From the NCBI RefSeq assembly GCF_049846925.1, contig NZ_JBNCMT010000003.1:151720-215719 (forward strand): a stretch of DNA of 64,000 nucleotides, given 5' to 3'. The notes under the pieces were generated by a model. That model saw only the letters and a list, made by a program, of their open reading frames with translations, made no database searches and was not told the DNA's origin. Both the position numbers and the translations under genes were made by a program. Positions 16,187 to 23,418 of the stretch are shown piece after piece. The stretch comes from Brevibacillus_H sp049846925. GTDB lineage: Bacteria; Bacillota; Bacilli; Brevibacillales; Brevibacillaceae. Numbering within the stretch: the stretch's first letter is position 1; every line of letters begins with the position of its first letter.

Positions 16187-16776
16187 AAAAATTCACTGTC
16201 GGTATCACAGGTGCGAGTGGATCGATTTATGGCGTAAGACTCGTGCAAGAGCTGCTTCGTGCGGGTCATACGGTTCATCTCATCGTTACGGAAGCGGGCT
16301 GGCAAGTGTTCCATGATGAACTGGATTGGGATACAACCGATCGTGAACATATCCTTCGTGAAAAGTTTCAACAACATCACGCAGGAAAGCTGCACTACTG
16401 GACGCTGAGAGATTTCTACTCTCCATCAGCGAGTGGCTCAGCCCGAATGGATGGGATGGTTGTTGTCCCTTGCTCGATGGGGACGCTTTCAGGGATTGCT
16501 CATGGAGCATCCGGAAATCTATTGGAAAGAGCAGCAGATGTTGCCTTGAAAGAAGGGCGTAAGCTGATTGTAGTCCCGCGTGAAACACCCTTGAATGCGA
16601 TTCACTTGCAAAATATGCTGACTTTGTCTCAAGCAGGAGCAAAAATTCTTCCAGCGATGCCCGGCTTTTATCAAAAACCGCAGTCAATGGATGACCTGAT
16701 TAATTTTGTCGTTGGAAAAGTAATGGATGCTCTTGATATACCACATTCGCTATTTACGCGTTGGGGAGGAGAGTAA
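16177..16776 (+). CDS. ubiX: Flavin prenyltransferase UbiX
   Basis: UbiX attaches a dimethylallyl unit to FMN to make the cofactor of UbiD-type decarboxylases. The 199-residue flavodoxin-like protein has GITGASGSIYGVRL at residues 9-22, the VVPCSMGTLSGIAHG block near 98-112, and VPRETPLNAIHLQNM near 133-147, all typical of UbiX/Pad1. Together with mqnA it suggests that a UbiD-like decarboxylase elsewhere completes the pathway. Coupled to the preceding gene by a 10-base overlap. Confidence 0.95.
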   Translation: MDIKKFTVGITGASGSIYGVRLVQELLRAGHTVHLIVTEAGWQVFHDELDWDTTDREHILREKFQQHHAGKLHYWTLRDFYSPSASGSARMDGMVVVPCSMGTLSGIAHGASGNLLERAADVALKEGRKLIVVPRETPLNAIHLQNMLTLSQAGAKILPAMPGFYQKPQSMDDLINFVVGKVMDALDIPHSLFTRWGGE

Positions 16777-16780
16777 GAAG

Positions 16781-17635
16781 ATGAATAAGATACTCCGCAT
16801 TGGACAAATCAAATACACGAATACACTCCCGGTCTATTACTATTTTGATCAGCAGCGTTTTGAAGACAAGATTGACTTTACCCAGCAGGTACCAGCTCAA
16901 TTGAATCAAGCGATGGCAAAAGGTGAGATCGATGTAGGTCCTATCTCTTCCTTCAGCTATGCTGAGCACGAAGACCAGTACCTCGTTTTGCCAGATCTGT
17001 CGGTCAGTGCAAAAGGTCGCGTACGATCCATCTACTTATTTAGTAAAAAGCCGATTGAAGAATTGCAGGAAGCAAAGATCGCTTTGACTAATACGTCTGC
17101 CACCTCAATCAATCTTTTGAAAGTGGTCTTGCAAAAGTTTTTGAACCTCTCTGTTTCATATGAAATGTCTCAGCCTGTACTGGATGAAATGATGATTAAA
17201 GCAGATGCAGCACTGTTGATCGGTGATGAAGCGTTGCTTGCTTATCGCACAAATACACGATATTTGGTATATGATTTGGCAGAATTGTGGTATCGTTATA
17301 CAGGATACTCCATGACGTTTGCTTTATGGACGGTACGCAAGGAAGCGATACGTCAACACGCTTCGCTGCTTCGAGAAGTTCATGAGGCTTTTCTTGATAG
17401 CAAGGAAAAAAGTTTGCAAAATCTGGATAAAATGGTTGACTATGTACTTACTCATTTTGGCGGCGATGCTGCCTCCTGGTTAGAGTATTTCCGTGGATTA
17501 ACCTATGAATTTGGGCCAGAACAGCGTCGTGGACTGGAGTACTATTTTGCCTGCACGGCCGACATTGGCTTGCTTGCGAAACCAGTGACAGTTTCTCTAT
17601 GGGAGGACTCAGCAAAACGGATCAAGACTACGTGA
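16781..17635 (+). CDS. mqnA: Chorismate dehydratase MqnA (futalosine pathway)
   Basis: MqnA converts chorismate to 3-enolpyruvylbenzoate, the entry step of the futalosine menaquinone route. The 284-residue protein has a periplasmic-binding-protein-like fold. Family segments seen are RIGQIKYTNTLPVYYYFD at the N-terminus, GEIDVGPISSFSYA near 48-61, LTNTSATSINLL near 104-115 and LIGDEALLAY near 148-157. The ATG at 16781 follows GGAGGAGAG; the longer frame lacks support. The finding implies that classical menFDHBEC genes may be absent from this genome. Confidence 0.92.
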   Translation: MNKILRIGQIKYTNTLPVYYYFDQQRFEDKIDFTQQVPAQLNQAMAKGEIDVGPISSFSYAEHEDQYLVLPDLSVSAKGRVRSIYLFSKKPIEELQEAKIALTNTSATSINLLKVVLQKFLNLSVSYEMSQPVLDEMMIKADAALLIGDEALLAYRTNTRYLVYDLAELWYRYTGYSMTFALWTVRKEAIRQHASLLREVHEAFLDSKEKSLQNLDKMVDYVLTHFGGDAASWLEYFRGLTYEFGPEQRRGLEYYFACTADIGLLAKPVTVSLWEDSAKRIKTT

Positions 17636-17653
17636 ATGAATTAGGTGGAAAGA

Positions 17654-18619
17654 ATGAACCTTGTCGATACTTATTTTCAATTAAAAGGTGATGTGCAATA
17701 TATAGAACGTGAACTGGACAAGGCCATCGATGCCAAGTCTCGCGATCTGTATTTGTCTTCCACCCATCTGCTCAAAGCGGGAGGAAAGCGAATCCGACCC
17801 GTCTTTGTTCTGCTCGGGGGAAAATGGGGGAACTATGACGTCACCAAGCTTAAAAATGTAGCAGTAGCACTGGAATTAATCCACATGGCATCACTCGTTC
17901 ATGATGATGTCATCGATAATGCTGACACAAGACGTGGCAAAGACACGGTCAAATCAAAATGGGATAACCGGGTAGCAATGTACACCGGAGATTATATTTT
18001 TGCTCGTGCACTCATGGTTGTGACCGAGTTGACCAATCCAAAAATCCATCAGATTTTGGCGAAAGCGATTGTGGAAATGACCAAGGGTGAGATTGAGCAG
18101 GTACAGGATCTCAACAACTGGAATCAAGGGTTAAAGCAATATTTTCGAAGAATCAAGCGCAAGACGGCGTTACTCATTGCAATTAGCTGTCAATTGGGTG
18201 CAATCGCCAGTGATGCACGTCCTGAGTATGTCAATCGCATGTTCCGTTATGGCTACCATGTGGGAATGGCTTTTCAGATAACTGATGATATTCTTGATTT
18301 TACGGGTACTGAAAAACAGCTTGGCAAACCGGCAGGAAGTGATCTGCGTCAGGGCAATATTACGTTGCCTGCGCTTTATAGTGCGTACTGCAGTGAACAC
18401 AAAGCGTTATTCCAGCAGTGGATTACTGAAGGAACATTGCAAAACAATGTGGATCAGGCCATTCAACTGATTCGTACAGGCAAAGGGATTGAGTTCTCTC
18501 GTAAATTGGCCGACCGATATTTGAACCGGGCGAGAGAAGCAATTGCTGATTTGGAGAATAATTCAACGAAAAAATCATTATTGGGCATAGCGGATTTTAT
18601 TGGTGATCGCAATTTTTAA
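17654..18619 (+). CDS. hepT: Heptaprenyl diphosphate synthase component II
   Basis: The catalytic trans-prenyltransferase subunit, elongating FPP with IPP to heptaprenyl diphosphate. The 321-residue protein shows GGKRIRP near residue 44, the first Asp-rich motif in HDDVIDNADTRRG near 89-101 and the second in ITDDILDFTG near 211-220. The ATG at 17654 is preferred over an in-frame GTG at 17645 because AGGTGG then lies at normal spacing. It closes the menaquinone cluster. Confidence 0.96.
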   Translation: MNLVDTYFQLKGDVQYIERELDKAIDAKSRDLYLSSTHLLKAGGKRIRPVFVLLGGKWGNYDVTKLKNVAVALELIHMASLVHDDVIDNADTRRGKDTVKSKWDNRVAMYTGDYIFARALMVVTELTNPKIHQILAKAIVEMTKGEIEQVQDLNNWNQGLKQYFRRIKRKTALLIAISCQLGAIASDARPEYVNRMFRYGYHVGMAFQITDDILDFTGTEKQLGKPAGSDLRQGNITLPALYSAYCSEHKALFQQWITEGTLQNNVDQAIQLIRTGKGIEFSRKLADRYLNRAREAIADLENNSTKKSLLGIADFIGDRNF

Positions 18620-18640
18620 GCACTTTTTACATGGATAAGG

Positions 18641-18669
18641 TTGAATGCTTTGCTTACTTTTGATAAAAT
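18641..18669 (+). promoter_or_regulatory. Sigma-A promoter of ndk
   Basis: TTGAAT and TAAAAT separated by 17 bases, about 48 bp before the ndk start. Confidence 0.65.
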
Positions 18670-18716
18670 TTCGTTGGTTGACTATTAAATACATAGTTCT
18701 ATGGAGGCAACACACA

Positions 18717-19160
18717 ATGGAAAAAACTTTTGTAATGATCAAGCCTGACGGCGTACAACGCAATTTAATCGGAGAAATCGTTGCTCGTTTCGAGCGTAAA
18801 GGTTTCACACTTGTTGGTGGAAAGTTGATGATCGTATCTCGTGAATTGGCAGAGCAACACTATGCTGAGCACAAAGAGCGCCCTTTCTTCGGCGAATTGG
18901 TTGACTTCATCACGTCTGGTCCAGTTTTCGCAATGGTATGGCAAGGTAACAACGTAATCACAACTGCTCGCAACATGATGGGCAAAACAAACCCAGTTGA
19001 TGCTGCTCCTGGAACAATCCGTGGCGATTTCGCAGTTTCTGTTGGAATGAACATTATCCACGGTTCTGACTCTGCTGAGAGCGCTGAGCGTGAAATCAAC
19101 CTTTGGTTCAACAAAAACGAAATCCTTTCTTTTGACAAAACGATCCAACGCTGGATTTAA
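18717..19160 (+). CDS. ndk: Nucleoside diphosphate kinase
   Basis: It transfers the gamma-phosphate from ATP to NDPs through a phosphohistidine. The 147-residue protein begins EKTFVMIKPDGVQRN and contains the active-site His in MNIIHGSDS (about residue 115). The ATG lies seven bases after GGAGG. Codon usage resembles highly expressed genes such as hbs. Conserved position between hepT and cheR, as in B. subtilis; it has its own promoter and terminator. Confidence 0.98.
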   Translation: MEKTFVMIKPDGVQRNLIGEIVARFERKGFTLVGGKLMIVSRELAEQHYAEHKERPFFGELVDFITSGPVFAMVWQGNNVITTARNMMGKTNPVDAAPGTIRGDFAVSVGMNIIHGSDSAESAEREINLWFNKNEILSFDKTIQRWI

Positions 19161-19176
19161 TTCAATCTAAAACGGG

Positions 19177-19206
19177 AAAAGACTCCTTAGGGGGTCTTTT
19201 TTTGTT
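19177..19206 (+). terminator. Intrinsic terminator after ndk
   Basis: AAAAGACTCC / GGGGTCTTTT stem (one wobble pair) with TTAG loop, then a run of T. Confidence 0.92.
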
Positions 19207-19287
19207 GAAATCTATTTTTTTTAGCAGGAAAAAAGCCGGATCAAGTCGAATCGCATCTAACAGCAGATGAAGGGGGATCAATGGATC

Positions 19288-20067
19288 ATGGAAGATCAAG
19301 ATTTTCTACAATTTATAGCTAATATCAAACGAAAAACGGGTATTGATCTGGCATTGTATAAAGAAGCGCAAATGAAAAGGCGCTTGACTTCCTTACGTCA
19401 GAAGCGTGGGCACAATAACTTCGCTACCTATTTTGATGCACTTGCCAAGGATCAAGAGATGTTTTACGAGTTTCTTGACCGGATGACCATAAACGTGTCA
19501 GAATTTTATCGCAATCCAAGTCGCTGGGATGTATTACAGAATAAGATTTTGCCTCGCTTGCACCAGGAGTCCAGAAAACTAAAGCTGTGGAGTGCTGCTT
19601 GTTCGACTGGTGAAGAGCCATACACGCTCTCTCTTGTGCTCTTGGCGAAGCAATTCCATAAAGACGCAACGATTCTTGCCTCTGACATCGATGAAGGGGC
19701 CATTGCCAAGGCAAAACAGGGAGTGTATTCTGACCGTTCCTTGCAGGACTGCCCGAAAGATCTGTTAGCAAAATATTTCTCCAAGGATTCGTTAACTTAT
19801 CAGATCAGTCCTGAGGTAAAGCGTATGGTTACTTTCAAGAAGCACAATCTGCTTGCTGATACCTTTGATACTGGTTTTGACTTGATCATCTGCCGTAACG
19901 TAATGATCTACTTTACTGAGGAAGCGAAGCATGAGCTGTATCACAAGTTCAGTCGTGCCCTTCGTCCGGGTGGTGTGCTGTTCGTTGGCAGTACCGAGCA
20001 GATTTTTCAACCACAGCAATACAACTTTGAATCAGAAGATACATTTTTTTACCGTAAAATGAAATAA
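19288..20067 (+). CDS. cheR: Chemotaxis protein methyltransferase CheR
   Basis: CheR methylates glutamates of chemoreceptors using S-adenosylmethionine. The 259-residue protein has the helical N-terminal domain, the SAM motif WSAACSTGEEPYTL near residues 97-110, LASDIDEGAI near 130 and the FDLIICRNVMIYF segment near 192-204. The ATG at 19288 follows AAGGGGG; an in-frame ATG at 19267 is too close to any ribosome site. Isolated from other che genes, as in Bacillus. Confidence 0.96.
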   Translation: MEDQDFLQFIANIKRKTGIDLALYKEAQMKRRLTSLRQKRGHNNFATYFDALAKDQEMFYEFLDRMTINVSEFYRNPSRWDVLQNKILPRLHQESRKLKLWSAACSTGEEPYTLSLVLLAKQFHKDATILASDIDEGAIAKAKQGVYSDRSLQDCPKDLLAKYFSKDSLTYQISPEVKRMVTFKKHNLLADTFDTGFDLIICRNVMIYFTEEAKHELYHKFSRALRPGGVLFVGSTEQIFQPQQYNFESEDTFFYRKMK

Positions 20068-20141
20068 ATTGCAAGTATAAGCGTATATCCTTCCTTGAAT
20101 TTTCCAAAAATAAGACTACTACCACTCTTGGGAGGACGTAC

Positions 20142-20309
20142 ATGGACAAGCAAAAAGTAATTGAAGCGTACCGTCGTGGTTTAATTACACTGCAGGAATG
20201 TGGCCAGATTCTAGGTGCCGACAAATCGCAACTTGATGATCTTGTCTCATCCGATCGGTTTCGTCACCATGTTTCATCCAACAAGTTGTATATTGCCGAT
20301 CATTTGTAA
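20142..20309 (+). CDS. Small protein of unknown function (55 residues)
   Basis: A short ORF with an excellent GGGAGGA site seven bases before the ATG and a terminator right after it. The product (MDKQKVIEAYRRGLITLQEC...) is polar and helical. The segment IEAYRRGLITLQECGQILG resembles a small helix-turn-helix. It has no transmembrane segment. It lies between cheR and aroC. I do not recognise a family. Confidence 0.7.
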   Translation: MDKQKVIEAYRRGLITLQECGQILGADKSQLDDLVSSDRFRHHVSSNKLYIADHL

Positions 20310-20327
20310 GTTGAGACTAGACTATGG

Positions 20328-20357
20328 TGCTTCTCCCTCGAGAGAAGCATTTTGTTT
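20328..20357 (+). terminator. Intrinsic terminator before aroC
   Basis: TGCTTCTC / GAGAAGCA stem with six-base loop and TTTTGTTTT. It separates the cheR unit from the aro unit. Confidence 0.8.
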
Positions 20358-20467
20358 TACCTATATTCGATCATTTGAGAGATTCAATGCTTTCCAGCCT
20401 TTCCTTCGATTGGTTGGTGTGATATTATATCGCTTAAAAGCGGTAAAGGGTAGGAGGAGAAATAGAG

Positions 20468-21628
20468 ATGAGATATTTGACAGCGGGAGAATCCCATGGT
20501 CCGCAACTAACGGCAATCATTGAAGGGATACCAAGTAATTTGGCTATTTCACTGGAAAAGGTGAACGAGCAATTGCAGCGTCGACAAAAAGGCCATGGCC
20601 GTGGACGTCGTATGCAAATTGAAAAGGATCAGGTAAAAATTCTTTCCGGTGTCAGACACGGCTACACAACTGGTGCACCCATAACCCTCGTTGTTGAGAA
20701 CAATGACTGGACGCACTGGAAAGAAATCATGAGTGTGGAGCCAGTAGCTGAGAATGCAGATCGCAGAAGAATTGCCCGCCCTCGTCCAGGTCACGCCGAT
20801 CTGAATGGTGCGATTAAATACCACCAACGTGATATGCGCAATATTCTGGAAAGATCCAGTGCTCGTGAAACGACCGTGAGAGTGGCTGTCGGTGCGATTG
20901 CAAGACAACTGTTAGAACAGCTTGGCATTCTGGTTGGCGGTCAAGTGCTGCAAATCGGAGAAATCAAAGCAGAGCGAGTCGAGCTGCCCCTTGCTGAGTT
21001 AATTGAAAAAACGGAAGCCTCCCCTGTCCGTTGCCTGGACACCCACGCTGAGCCGCTCATGATGCAAGCCATTGACAAGGCCAAAGAAGACGGTGATTCT
21101 TTAGGCGGAATCGTGGAGGTCATCGTGGAAGGAGTTCCGGTTGGACTCGGCAGCCACGTCCAGTGGGACCGGAAGCTTGACGGAAAACTTGCACAAGCGG
21201 TAATGAGCATTCAAGCCTTCAAGGGAGTAGAAATTGGCATCGGTTTTGAAGCAGCGGGTACTCCTGGTTCAAGAGTACATGATGAGATCGAGTGGAAAGA
21301 AGGAGTAGGCTATACACGCAAAACCAACCGGGCAGGCGGGTTGGAAGGCGGTATGACAAACGGCATGCCAATCGTTGTGCGTGGCGTGATGAAGCCGATC
21401 CCGACTTTATATAAACCGTTAATGAGTGTGGATATCGATACAAGAGAGCCGTTCGAGGCAAGCATTGAGCGTTCTGATAGTTGCGCCGTTCCTGCTGCAT
21501 CAGTAGTTGCAGAAGCGGTAATCGCCTGGGAGATTGCGAATGCAATCTGTGATAATTTCCACTCAGACTCCATGGATGATCTGAAAAAAGACATCGAGGA
21601 ATACCGTACGTACTTGGAGAGCTTTTAA
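20468..21628 (+). CDS. aroC: Chorismate synthase
   Basis: It converts EPSP to chorismate with reduced FMN, the final shikimate step. The 386-residue protein begins RYLTAGESHGP, has RRQKGHGRGRRM near residues 38-49, RPRPGHADLNG near 98-108 and the RAGGLEGGMTNG flavin-binding block near 284-295. RBS TAGGAGGAGA. Called aroF in B. subtilis nomenclature. First gene of aroC-aroB-aroH and immediately upstream of trp, so chorismate production and use are physically linked. Confidence 0.98.
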   Translation: MRYLTAGESHGPQLTAIIEGIPSNLAISLEKVNEQLQRRQKGHGRGRRMQIEKDQVKILSGVRHGYTTGAPITLVVENNDWTHWKEIMSVEPVAENADRRRIARPRPGHADLNGAIKYHQRDMRNILERSSARETTVRVAVGAIARQLLEQLGILVGGQVLQIGEIKAERVELPLAELIEKTEASPVRCLDTHAEPLMMQAIDKAKEDGDSLGGIVEVIVEGVPVGLGSHVQWDRKLDGKLAQAVMSIQAFKGVEIGIGFEAAGTPGSRVHDEIEWKEGVGYTRKTNRAGGLEGGMTNGMPIVVRGVMKPIPTLYKPLMSVDIDTREPFEASIERSDSCAVPAASVVAEAVIAWEIANAICDNFHSDSMDDLKKDIEEYRTYLESF

Positions 21629-21630
21629 TC

Positions 21631-22731
21631 ATGAGCAAGACACTGAATGTTGAATTAGAAGAGCGTTCTTATCCCATTATCATTGGAGCAGGTTTGCTTG
21701 ATCAGGCTGCCAAATTGCTTGCAGACAAGGGAATCAAGCAAGAGAACAAGCTGTTTATCGTGACGGATAGCAACGTAGCCCCTTTATACCTTGAAAAACT
21801 GACTAGACAGTTGCTTGATCAAGAATATCAAGTTTTCTCTCACGTAGTAGAAGCGGGCGAAAAGGCAAAGCAGTTGGCGGTCTATGAGCAGATCATGACC
21901 GAAGTGATTAATGCGGGACTTGACCGGAAATCAGTTATTTTAGCCCTTGGTGGCGGTGTAGTTGGCGACTTGGCTGGTTTCGTGGCAGCAACCTATATGA
22001 GAGGGATACGCTTCGTTCAGCTCCCGACTACACTTTTGGCACATGACAGCTCGGTCGGAGGAAAGGTTGCGATCAATCATCCCTTAGGAAAAAATCTGAT
22101 TGGAGCTTTCCATCAGCCGATCATGGTGGTGTATGATACCGATGCCTTAAACAGCTTGCCTAAACGTGAAGTGGCGGCAGGCTTTGCGGAAGTGGTAAAG
22201 CACGCCTTATTATCAGACGAAGAGTTCGTTAACTGGCTAGAGGCTAACGCCGAGGAGCTCAATCAGCTAAAACCAGATTTGGTTGCCGAAGCCATCTATC
22301 GGGGATGCGCTGTCAAAACGGCAGTTGTATCTGCCGATGAAACCGAACAAGGCAAGCGAGCTTTACTGAATCTGGGCCATACATTTGGGCATGCCTTCGA
22401 GTCACTAAGCGAGTATGCTCAACTCAATCACGGTGAGGCGATCTCGATTGGCATGGTTTTGGCAGCAAAGGTGGCTGAGCAAATTGAAATTGCTCCCATT
22501 GGTACTGCTCATCGGACAAGAGAGATATTACAGGCGTTTAACCTGCCTGTTGATTGGCCACAAGGCTTTTCAACGGAGGAAGTTCTCGAAGTCATGCGTA
22601 GAGATAAAAAGAATGTTAGTGGAAAATTGGTGTTAGTGTTGCCAACTAGTATCGGAAATGCTGAAATAATTAAAAATATAGACGCAGATATCATCCTTCA
22701 GGTGATGCGAGAAGCTCAAGGGGGATTGTAA
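21631..22731 (+). CDS. aroB: 3-dehydroquinate synthase
   Basis: It cyclises DAHP to 3-dehydroquinate using NAD+ and a divalent metal. The 366-residue protein has LALGGGVVGDLAGFVAATYMRG near residues 106-127, the LPTTLLAHDSSVGGK substrate/NAD segment near 131-145, and metal-ligand His in LLNLGHTFGHAFE near 243-255. It starts two bases after aroC stops, indicating coupled translation. Confidence 0.98.
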   Translation: MSKTLNVELEERSYPIIIGAGLLDQAAKLLADKGIKQENKLFIVTDSNVAPLYLEKLTRQLLDQEYQVFSHVVEAGEKAKQLAVYEQIMTEVINAGLDRKSVILALGGGVVGDLAGFVAATYMRGIRFVQLPTTLLAHDSSVGGKVAINHPLGKNLIGAFHQPIMVVYDTDALNSLPKREVAAGFAEVVKHALLSDEEFVNWLEANAEELNQLKPDLVAEAIYRGCAVKTAVVSADETEQGKRALLNLGHTFGHAFESLSEYAQLNHGEAISIGMVLAAKVAEQIEIAPIGTAHRTREILQAFNLPVDWPQGFSTEEVLEVMRRDKKNVSGKLVLVLPTSIGNAEIIKNIDADIILQVMREAQGGL

Positions 22732-22734
22732 TTG

Positions 22735-23106
22735 ATGGGAGTTCGGGGGATACGAGGAGCCATTACCGTCGAAAACAATACGGTTGATGAGATTGTCTCT
22801 GCCACAGAATATGTACTAAGAGAAATGGTAGAGAGAAACGATGTTGCTGCAGAAGACATAGCAAGTGTATTAATCACGACGACAGAGGATCTGGACGCTG
22901 CATTTCCTGCACGAGCTGCGAGGAATCTGGTCAACTGGGATTATGTTCCACTGATGTGTGCCAGAGAAATACCTGTAGTCGGCAGCTTGCCACGCTGTAT
23001 TCGTGTCATGATGCACGTAAATACGGACAAGAGTCAGAAGGACATCCAGCATGTCTTCCTACGGGACGCAGTAAAATTACGACCTGATTTGGCAATGCAT
23101 AGTTGA
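22735..23106 (+). CDS. aroH: Chorismate mutase, AroH class
   Basis: It isomerises chorismate to prephenate at the head of the Phe/Tyr branch. This 123-residue trimeric AroH-type enzyme shows VRGIRGAITVENNT (Arg near residue 6) at the N-terminus, the Glu/Arg pair region TTTEDLDAAFPARAAR near 50-65, and VPLMCAREIPV near 73-83. The ATG at 22735 is used; a TTG three bases earlier is in frame. Its stop codon overlaps the trp promoter -35. Confidence 0.97.
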   Translation: MGVRGIRGAITVENNTVDEIVSATEYVLREMVERNDVAAEDIASVLITTTEDLDAAFPARAARNLVNWDYVPLMCAREIPVVGSLPRCIRVMMHVNTDKSQKDIQHVFLRDAVKLRPDLAMHS

Positions 23107-23131
23107 CATTTCAGATATGCTGTTTTAAAGT
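23103..23131 (+). promoter_or_regulatory. trp operon promoter
   Basis: A perfect TTGACA (23103-23108, overlapping the aroH stop codon) and TAAAGT (23126-23131) at 17-base spacing. Transcription would start near 23138, directly at the beginning of the triplet-repeat leader. Confidence 0.75.
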
Positions 23132-23318
23132 AAGTAGCAAGTTGCGAATGAGTTTCGCACAGTATGAGTATAGCTGAGAATGTAAGTTGAACAGATGAAG
23201 TGCAGAGCGAGTTTTAGAGTAGTAAGTCAAGTTTGAATTAGGTAAAACCAGAGTTTCAAGAGCAGGCAGTTAGTTGAGTAGAGCAGAGAAGAGATAGGTT
23301 GAGGAGAGTTGAGCTGAG
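23132..23318 (+). promoter_or_regulatory. TRAP-binding triplet array in trp leader RNA
   Basis: The segment holds about 25 GAG/TAG triplets (about 40 if AAG and CAG are counted). The 3' part is the most regular: (G/T)AG starts at 23271, 23276, 23281, 23286, 23291, 23295, 23301, 23306, 23311 and 23316. That is ten repeats at 4-6 base period, with a CAG at 23267 and a GAG at 23260 as further candidates. TRAP of B. subtilis binds 11 (G/U)AG repeats separated by 2-3 bases, so this is the expected target of the mtrB product encoded in this window. Less regular clusters precede it (23150-23176 and 23203-23222). Confidence 0.9.
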
Positions 23319-23373
23319 ACTCGGTTTATAGGATACGTCTATAAATCCAGGGACTTGGTCTCTGGATTTTTTT
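23316..23373 (+). terminator. trp attenuator: antiterminator/terminator pair
   Basis: Terminator: AATCCAGGGA (23344-23353) pairs with TCTCTGGATT (23360-23369), followed by TTTTTTT. Competing antiterminator: TTTATAG (23325-23331) pairs with CTATAAA (23339-23345), extended by GG/CC and by GAGAC (23316-23320) with GTCTC (23358-23362). The antiterminator uses the last GAG repeats and the 5' arm of the terminator, so TRAP binding would release the terminator. Confidence 0.85.
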
Positions 23374-23388
23374 GCTATTCTCCTTCCT

Positions 23389-23413
23389 CCCCTCTTTTCC
23401 GAAAGAAGAGGTG
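23389..23413 (+). promoter_or_regulatory. Hairpin sequestering the trpE ribosome binding site
   Basis: CCTCTTTT (23391-23398) pairs with the segment AGAAGAGG (23404-23411), including one wobble, around a five-base loop; the 3' arm is the trpE Shine-Dalgarno sequence. B. subtilis trpE has a comparable TRAP-dependent SD-blocking hairpin. Confidence 0.65.
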
Positions 23414-23418
23414 ATTTT

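Noticed and set aside
23107..23418. T-box or leader-peptide attenuator for trp
   Set aside because: No T-box AGGGTGGNACCGCG-like sequence and no Trp-rich leader ORF; the GAG/TAG array fits TRAP instead.
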